A stretch of DNA of 7,705 nucleotides from Acidimicrobiia bacterium (lineage in GTDB: Bacteria > Actinomycetota > Acidimicrobiia > Spongiisociales > ZC4RG35), in the NCBI GenBank assembly GCA_025929005.1, contig JAICND010000057.1:1-7705 (forward strand), written 5' to 3'. The notes beneath the pieces were generated by a model that saw nothing but the letters and a program-made list of their open reading frames with translations, had not been told where the DNA came from and did no database searches. The stretch's first letter is position 1. The number at the start of each line of letters is the position of its first letter. Shown here piece after piece: positions 4,338 to 7,705 of the stretch. A program made the position numbers and the translations under genes.

Positions 4338-5810
4338 GTGTATGCCGAGACAACGTCGGTGGCGATGGTGGGGGCAGAGCCGCGGCCGGTCCGCATCGAA
4401 GTTCATGTCGGGAAGCCGAAAGATCGTTTCACCCTTGTCGGTCTTCCGGACACGGCGGTAAGGGAAGCCAAGGATCGAGTGCGGGCTGCGATCATCTCGA
4501 CCGGTAGGGACTTTCCACATCGCCTCGTAACAGTGAACCTCTCGCCTGCCAATCTTCCGAAAGCGGGATCCGACTATGACCTGCCGATAGCTCTCGGGGT
4601 GTTGGCCGCGGTGGGAGACCTCCCGAAGTCGGCCATCCGCGTGGTAGCCGCCGGGGAGCTTTCTCTGGACGGCTCGGTTCGTCGCAGTCGTACCGCCATC
4701 GGAGCGGCACTGCTCGCTTCCCTTTACGGGCTTCCGTGCGTCGTAGCCGACGACGACGCCGGCATTGCAGCCAGAGTTCCGGGAGCGGATGTCTACCCGG
4801 TCACCAATCTCGCTGAGGCGATTGCCGTCGTCTCGGGCTCACTGCCACCTCGGGGGCCGGGCGATTTCGATCCGGAATCTGACGTCGTCTGGGAGGACAT
4901 GGCCGATGTGAGAGGACAACCGGTAGCGCGTCGCGCACTCGAGATCGCGGCGGCGGGGTCGCACCACCTCTTGATGGTCGGCTCGCCCGGTGGGGGCAAG
5001 ACGATGCTGGCCCGGCGGCTCCCTGGAATTCTCCCTCCCTTGACGGACGACCAGGCTGTGGAGGTTGCCTGCTTGTGGGCCGCCGCCGATCGACCACGGC
5101 GCTTCTCCAACGCACCACCATTCCGGGCACCTCATCACTCGGCATCGGCCGCCTCGATCGTCGGCGGCGGTCACGGGCATCCTGTGCCGGGGGAGTTGTC
5201 ACTCGCTCACAATGGGGTCCTCTTCCTGGACGAACTGGGTGAATTCCCTCCCCACTTACTCAACGCGCTTCGCCAGCCTCTCGAAGAAGGCACTGTCACG
5301 ATTGCCCGACGTGGTTCAGCCGTCACCTTTCCGGCCCGGGCCCAGGTGATCGCCGCCTCCAATCCCTGTCCGTGCGGTTTCCGCGGGGATCGAACCCGTG
5401 GCTGTCGATGCACGGAGTCGGCCCTGGAGCGCTACCGGCGGCGATTGTCAGGTCCATTCCTCGATAGATTCGACATCAGGGTGTTCGTCGGTTCACCGGA
5501 GGCTGACTCGTTGCTGGGCCCACCCGGCGAGTCTTCAAGCGATGTTCGCCGTCGCGTAGTGACGGCTCGCCACGCCCAACACGAGCGTGGGGTCATCAAC
5601 GGTCACATGCTCAGGGTTGATCTCGACCGCCAGCCGCTCGAGGGTGGCGCCCATCAGCTCCTGCACCGAGGTGTCGAAGCCGGGATTCTCACCGGGCGAG
5701 GAGCAGATCGGGTGCGACGGGTGGCCCGGACGATCGCCGACCTCACCGGCTCCGATCTGGTGGCGGAGGAGCATGTCGCAGAGGCGCTCGCCTATCGGAG
5801 TGGGCTGTGA
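4338..5810 (+). CDS. comM: ComM family AAA+ ATPase (Mg-chelatase-like, YifB)
   Basis: A 490-residue protein, close to the usual length of about 500. ComM is a hexameric helicase that drives branch migration when transformed single-stranded DNA integrates into the chromosome. The N-terminal Lon-like domain (1-170) starts with the family pattern SVAMVGAEPRPVRIEVHV and contains VGLPDTAVREAKDRVRAA (34-51) and NLSPANLPKAGSDYDLPIAL (67-86). The AAA+ domain has Walker A GSPGGGKT (215-222), APHHSAS (264-270), Walker B GVLFLDE (293-299), an ASNPCPCG segment and a CxCx9CxC set (Cys344, 346, 356, 358) that may bind metal, then the arginine-finger region PFLDRFD. The C-terminal helical domain includes RGADRVRRVARTIADL. 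GTG 4338 fits the family N-terminus. Its TGA overlaps the dprA GTG as GTGA. Confidence 0.96.
   Translation: MYAETTSVAMVGAEPRPVRIEVHVGKPKDRFTLVGLPDTAVREAKDRVRAAIISTGRDFPHRLVTVNLSPANLPKAGSDYDLPIALGVLAAVGDLPKSAIRVVAAGELSLDGSVRRSRTAIGAALLASLYGLPCVVADDDAGIAARVPGADVYPVTNLAEAIAVVSGSLPPRGPGDFDPESDVVWEDMADVRGQPVARRALEIAAAGSHHLLMVGSPGGGKTMLARRLPGILPPLTDDQAVEVACLWAAADRPRRFSNAPPFRAPHHSASAASIVGGGHGHPVPGELSLAHNGVLFLDELGEFPPHLLNALRQPLEEGTVTIARRGSAVTFPARAQVIAASNPCPCGFRGDRTRGCRCTESALERYRRRLSGPFLDRFDIRVFVGSPEADSLLGPPGESSSDVRRRVVTARHAQHERGVINGHMLRVDLDRQPLEGGAHQLLHRGVEAGILTGRGADRVRRVARTIADLTGSDLVAEEHVAEALAYRSGL
5797..5800 (+). promoter_or_regulatory. Ribosome binding site of dprA
   Basis: GGAG within the last codons of comM lies 6 nt before GTG 5807 and 12 nt before the in-frame ATG 5813. 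The spacing favours the GTG, which overlaps the comM TGA as GTGA. Confidence 0.55.
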
Positions 5811-6640
5811 ACATGGAGTGGGCAGCCGGGGTGTTGCTGGTTGAGGTGCCGCCAACTCTGCGTGGGATCCCCGACCCACCTATGTCGTTGTGGGCAGTCG
5901 GCGAGATACCGATTCAGCCCGGGGTGGCGATCGTGGGGACCCGGCGTTGCACGTCTTACGGGCGGAACGTGGCGCAGTGGTTGGGCGAGGCAGTGGCGCG
6001 AGCCGGCTGGCCCGTGGTCAGCGGACTCGCCCGCGGCATCGATGCTGCTGCCCACCAAGCAGTCGTGCGGACGGGAGGGGTCGGAGTGGCAGTTCTGGGA
6101 TCAGGGATCGACACGGTCTATCCGCCCGAAAACGGCCAGCTTGCCCTGGACCTGGTTGCCTGTGGCGGCGCCGTCATCTCGGAGTATCCGCCCGGCACGC
6201 CACCAGCCCCTTTCCGCTTTCCGGCCCGCAACCGTTTGATCTCTGGCTTGTCGTCCGCAGTGGTCGTGGTCGAAGCTGGCCTCACCGGTGGCGCCCTCAT
6301 CACCGCCCGTCTCGCTCTCGAGCAGGGCAAAGAAGTGCTGGCAGTTCCAGGCGACATCGATCGACCCACTTCGGCTGGCTGCAACCTCTTGATTCGTGAC
6401 GGAGCCCACCCGGTACTCGCTGCTGAAGATTTGATCAACAGTCTTGAGTTCATCCTCGGCCCCGCCCCCGCTTTTCCTTCTCTCCGGGAGATGACTTCGG
6501 GCGAAACGCTCGATGAGTGGGTGGCCTCTTCGAATCGGCCGATTGGTGAGGCTCTGGCTGAGCTGGCCCTACGCGAGCTGGAGGGCTCTGTGCGATTGGA
6601 CTCCGGTCGCATGGAGGATCGCTCCAAGAAAGGCTCATAG
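5807..6640 (+). CDS. dprA: DNA-processing protein DprA (Smf), short form
   Basis: A 277-residue cytoplasmic protein that binds incoming single-stranded DNA and loads RecA during natural transformation. The Rossmann-type domain is complete: VAIVGTRRCTSYG (40-52), VVSGLARGIDAAAH (70-83), VLGSGIDTVYPPEN (96-109), SEYPPGTPP (125-133), FPARNRLISGLS (138-149), VVVEAGLTGGALITARLALE (153-172) and VPGDIDRPTSAGCNLLIRDG (180-199). Residues about 233-272 match the degenerate winged-helix tail of many DprA proteins, ending in LRELEGSVRLDSGR. The N-terminal SAM-like helical domain of longer homologues (often 350-400 residues) is absent: the protein begins about 20 residues before the IPDPPMSLWAVG segment. 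GTG 5807 overlaps the comM stop, so the missing domain is not hidden by a wrong start. An ATG at 5813 is an alternative start. Confidence 0.95.
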   Translation: MNMEWAAGVLLVEVPPTLRGIPDPPMSLWAVGEIPIQPGVAIVGTRRCTSYGRNVAQWLGEAVARAGWPVVSGLARGIDAAAHQAVVRTGGVGVAVLGSGIDTVYPPENGQLALDLVACGGAVISEYPPGTPPAPFRFPARNRLISGLSSAVVVVEAGLTGGALITARLALEQGKEVLAVPGDIDRPTSAGCNLLIRDGAHPVLAAEDLINSLEFILGPAPAFPSLREMTSGETLDEWVASSNRPIGEALAELALRELEGSVRLDSGRMEDRSKKGS

Positions 6641-6657
6641 TCCCATCCGCCACGCCG

Positions 6658-6663
6658 TAGCCT
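6658..6663 (+). promoter_or_regulatory. Candidate -10 element for leaderless transcription of xerC
   Basis: TAGCCT fits TAnnnT and ends 7 nt before the xerC ATG at 6671, in a 30-nt gap after dprA. No convincing Shine-Dalgarno precedes this ATG and no -35 element is visible. It could equally be chance, with xerC read through from dprA. Confidence 0.35.
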
Positions 6664-6670
6664 GGGATGG

Positions 6671-7558
6671 ATGCCGATCGACGATCTGCCCACCTGGGTC
6701 CAGAGCCCCGTCGATGCCTACCTATCCCGGCTAACGATCGTGCGGCGGCTGTCGTCTCACACGATCGCCGCCTACCAGACGGACCTCACCCAGTTCTTTC
6801 AGTTTGTCGACGGGCTGGGAGTGGGGGGCCTTGAGTTCGTCGAGCGCCGCCACGTCCGACGTTTCCTGGGAGATCTAGACGCTGGTGGATACGCCCGTCG
6901 TTCGTTGGCCCGCAAAGCCTCAGCTGTGCGCGCATTCTTCGCCGATGCAGTTTCGAGAGGGCTTCTGACCTCGAGTCCGGTCGAAAACGTCGGCCGTATG
7001 AAGACCCCGGAGCGGCTTCCGCGGGCTCTGTCAGCGCGAGCTGTAGCCGCGGTGCTCGATGCCATACCGGGAGATAGCCCGCTCGATCTGCGCGACCGCG
7101 CCATACTTGAGACCCTCTACAGCACCGGGATGCGAGTATCCGAGCTCGCCCAAATGGGGGTTTCCGATATCGACGGCGATTTGGTGAGGGTTACCGGCAA
7201 GGGGGGACGGCTCCGGATGGTCCCGCTTGGTCGCCCTGCTCGGAGCAGCCTGGCGGATTGGGTGGAGAGGGGTCGACCCCAACTCGTGGGCGATGCCGGC
7301 GGTGATGCCTTGTGGGTGGGCAGCCGTGGTGGACGGCTTGGCACCCGGGGAATTCGACGAGTGGTCCGAGATCGGGCCGCCACCTTCCCTCATGCTCTCC
7401 GGCATTCGTTCGCCACCCACCTGTTGGAGGGAGGGGCCGATCTCCGGGCGGTTCAGGAGTTGTTGGGACACCGCGACCTGGCGACCACACAGATTTACAC
7501 TGCCGTGACCCGCCACCACCTCAGGACTACTTATGACCACACCCACCCACGCGCCTGA
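6671..7558 (+). CDS. xerC: Tyrosine recombinase XerC
   Basis: A 295-residue site-specific recombinase, the standard Xer length, expected to resolve chromosome dimers at dif together with XerD. The N-terminal core-binding domain (about 14-105) carries RRLSSHTIAAYQTDLTQFF (25-43) and ARRSLARKASAVRAFF (75-90). The catalytic domain holds the full set: Arg155 in STGMRVSELA, Lys177 in VTGKGGRLR, His241 and Arg244 in PHALRHSFATHLLEGGADLR, His267 in LLGHRDLATTQIYT, and the nucleophile Tyr276. The stretch between the beta hairpin and PHALRH (about 222-240) looks a few residues shorter than usual, which does not remove any active-site residue. XerC rather than XerD is chosen from the neighbourhood (comM-dprA before, whiG after); sequence alone does not settle it. 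Its last 26 bp overlap the sigma factor gene. Confidence 0.93.
   Translation: MPIDDLPTWVQSPVDAYLSRLTIVRRLSSHTIAAYQTDLTQFFQFVDGLGVGGLEFVERRHVRRFLGDLDAGGYARRSLARKASAVRAFFADAVSRGLLTSSPVENVGRMKTPERLPRALSARAVAAVLDAIPGDSPLDLRDRAILETLYSTGMRVSELAQMGVSDIDGDLVRVTGKGGRLRMVPLGRPARSSLADWVERGRPQLVGDAGGDALWVGSRGGRLGTRGIRRVVRDRAATFPHALRHSFATHLLEGGADLRAVQELLGHRDLATTQIYTAVTRHHLRTTYDHTHPRA
7523..7526 (+). promoter_or_regulatory. Ribosome binding site of the whiG/fliA-type gene
   Basis: AGGA inside the end of xerC lies 6 nt before the ATG at 7533 and supports that start, although it makes the two genes overlap by 26 bp. Confidence 0.5.
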
Positions 7559-7705
7559 CGGCCAGCCCGGAGATGTCTCCGGTCTGTGGGCTCGGTTCAA
7601 GGCGAGTGGCGACGACAAGGCACGAGAAGCGTTGATCCTGCAGTACTCGCCTCTGGTGAAATTCGTAGCCGGTCGCGTGGCGGTAGGTCTTCCGCGCAAC
7701 GTCGA
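7533..7705 (+). CDS. whiG: RNA polymerase sigma factor of the WhiG/FliA (sigma-28) group, N-terminal part
   Basis: The first 57 codons of a gene that runs off the window. After a short Pro/Thr-rich lead (1-14), LWARFKASGDDKAREALILQ (18-37) and YSPLVKFVAGRVAVGLPRNV (38-57) match region 1.2/2.1 of WhiG/FliA sigma factors, where the family reads AREQLILHYAPLVKYVAGRVAVGLP. WhiG commits Streptomyces aerial hyphae to sporulation; FliA drives flagellar and chemotaxis genes. Which role applies here cannot be told from this part. The start at 7533 has AGGA at 6 nt and overlaps xerC by 26 bp, so expression is probably coupled. In many actinobacteria a whiG-like gene lies after dprA and upstream of rpsB-tsf, so those would be expected next. 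Confidence 0.88.
   Translation, partial: MTTPTHAPDGQPGDVSGLWARFKASGDDKAREALILQYSPLVKFVAGRVAVGLPRNV

Noticed and set aside
6643..6670. Inverted repeat CCATCC ... GGATGG in the dprA-xerC gap as a terminator or operator.
   Set aside because: Only 6 bp per arm with a 16-bp spacer and no T run; easily expected by chance.
6118..6693. A 191-codon open frame on the minus strand, antisense to dprA.
   Set aside because: Low-complexity Arg/Ser/Pro-rich translation with no domain, fully covered by the well-supported dprA gene.
6671..7558. XerC as the integrase of a mobile element, with a nearby attachment site.
   Set aside because: Standard Xer length and motifs, chromosomal housekeeping neighbours, and no dif-like or direct-repeat attachment site seen in the window.

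Overview
This is a bacterial chromosome segment that looks actinobacterial, most likely from the Acidimicrobiia or a related high-G+C lineage. The evidence is the gene order around rplS-lepB-yraN-comM-dprA, ending in a whiG/FliA-type sigma factor; the compact, overlapping packing; the G+C-rich codon use; and a small CxxC/HWHxxC protein of a type I associate with actinobacteria. No rRNA, tRNA, insertion sequence, CRISPR array or prophage is visible.

Layout. Positions 1-150 hold the N-terminal piece of a crotonase on the minus strand, in very different codon usage; they look like foreign or chimeric sequence joined just ahead of rplS. From 165 to 1521 lies a housekeeping run: ribosomal protein bL19 (rplS), signal peptidase I (lepB, apparently starting on CTG) and the YraN nuclease-fold protein. 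From 1535 to 3186 there is a two-gene ABC-2 exporter (ATPase and six-helix permease). From 3168 to 3517 two tiny minus-strand genes, a CxxC/HxxC protein and a single-pass membrane protein, appear translationally coupled. They diverge from a plus-strand crotonase (3516-4292), and the two start codons share one CATG inside a 34-bp dyad. From 4338 to 7558 is a DNA uptake and recombination block: comM, dprA and a XerC-type tyrosine recombinase. The window ends inside a whiG/fliA-type sigma factor gene that overlaps xerC.

How the genes fit together. comM and dprA are linked by a GTGA stop/start overlap and act on incoming single-stranded DNA in natural transformation. xerC resolves chromosome dimers. 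The sigma factor belongs to the group that controls sporulation or motility regulons. The exporter, the small genes and the crotonase sit as a block of about 2.8 kb between yraN and comM, which are often close neighbours in actinobacteria.

Two kinds of gene start can be seen. lepB, dprA and whiG follow closely or overlap the gene before and have Shine-Dalgarno sequences. The crotonase, comM and xerC lack one but have a TAnnnT hexamer 7-8 nt before the start codon, which fits leaderless transcription. I see no clear novel defence or mobile system. The most notable items are the 34-bp dyad with its divergent small genes, the CTG start of lepB, and the sequence discontinuity near position 150.
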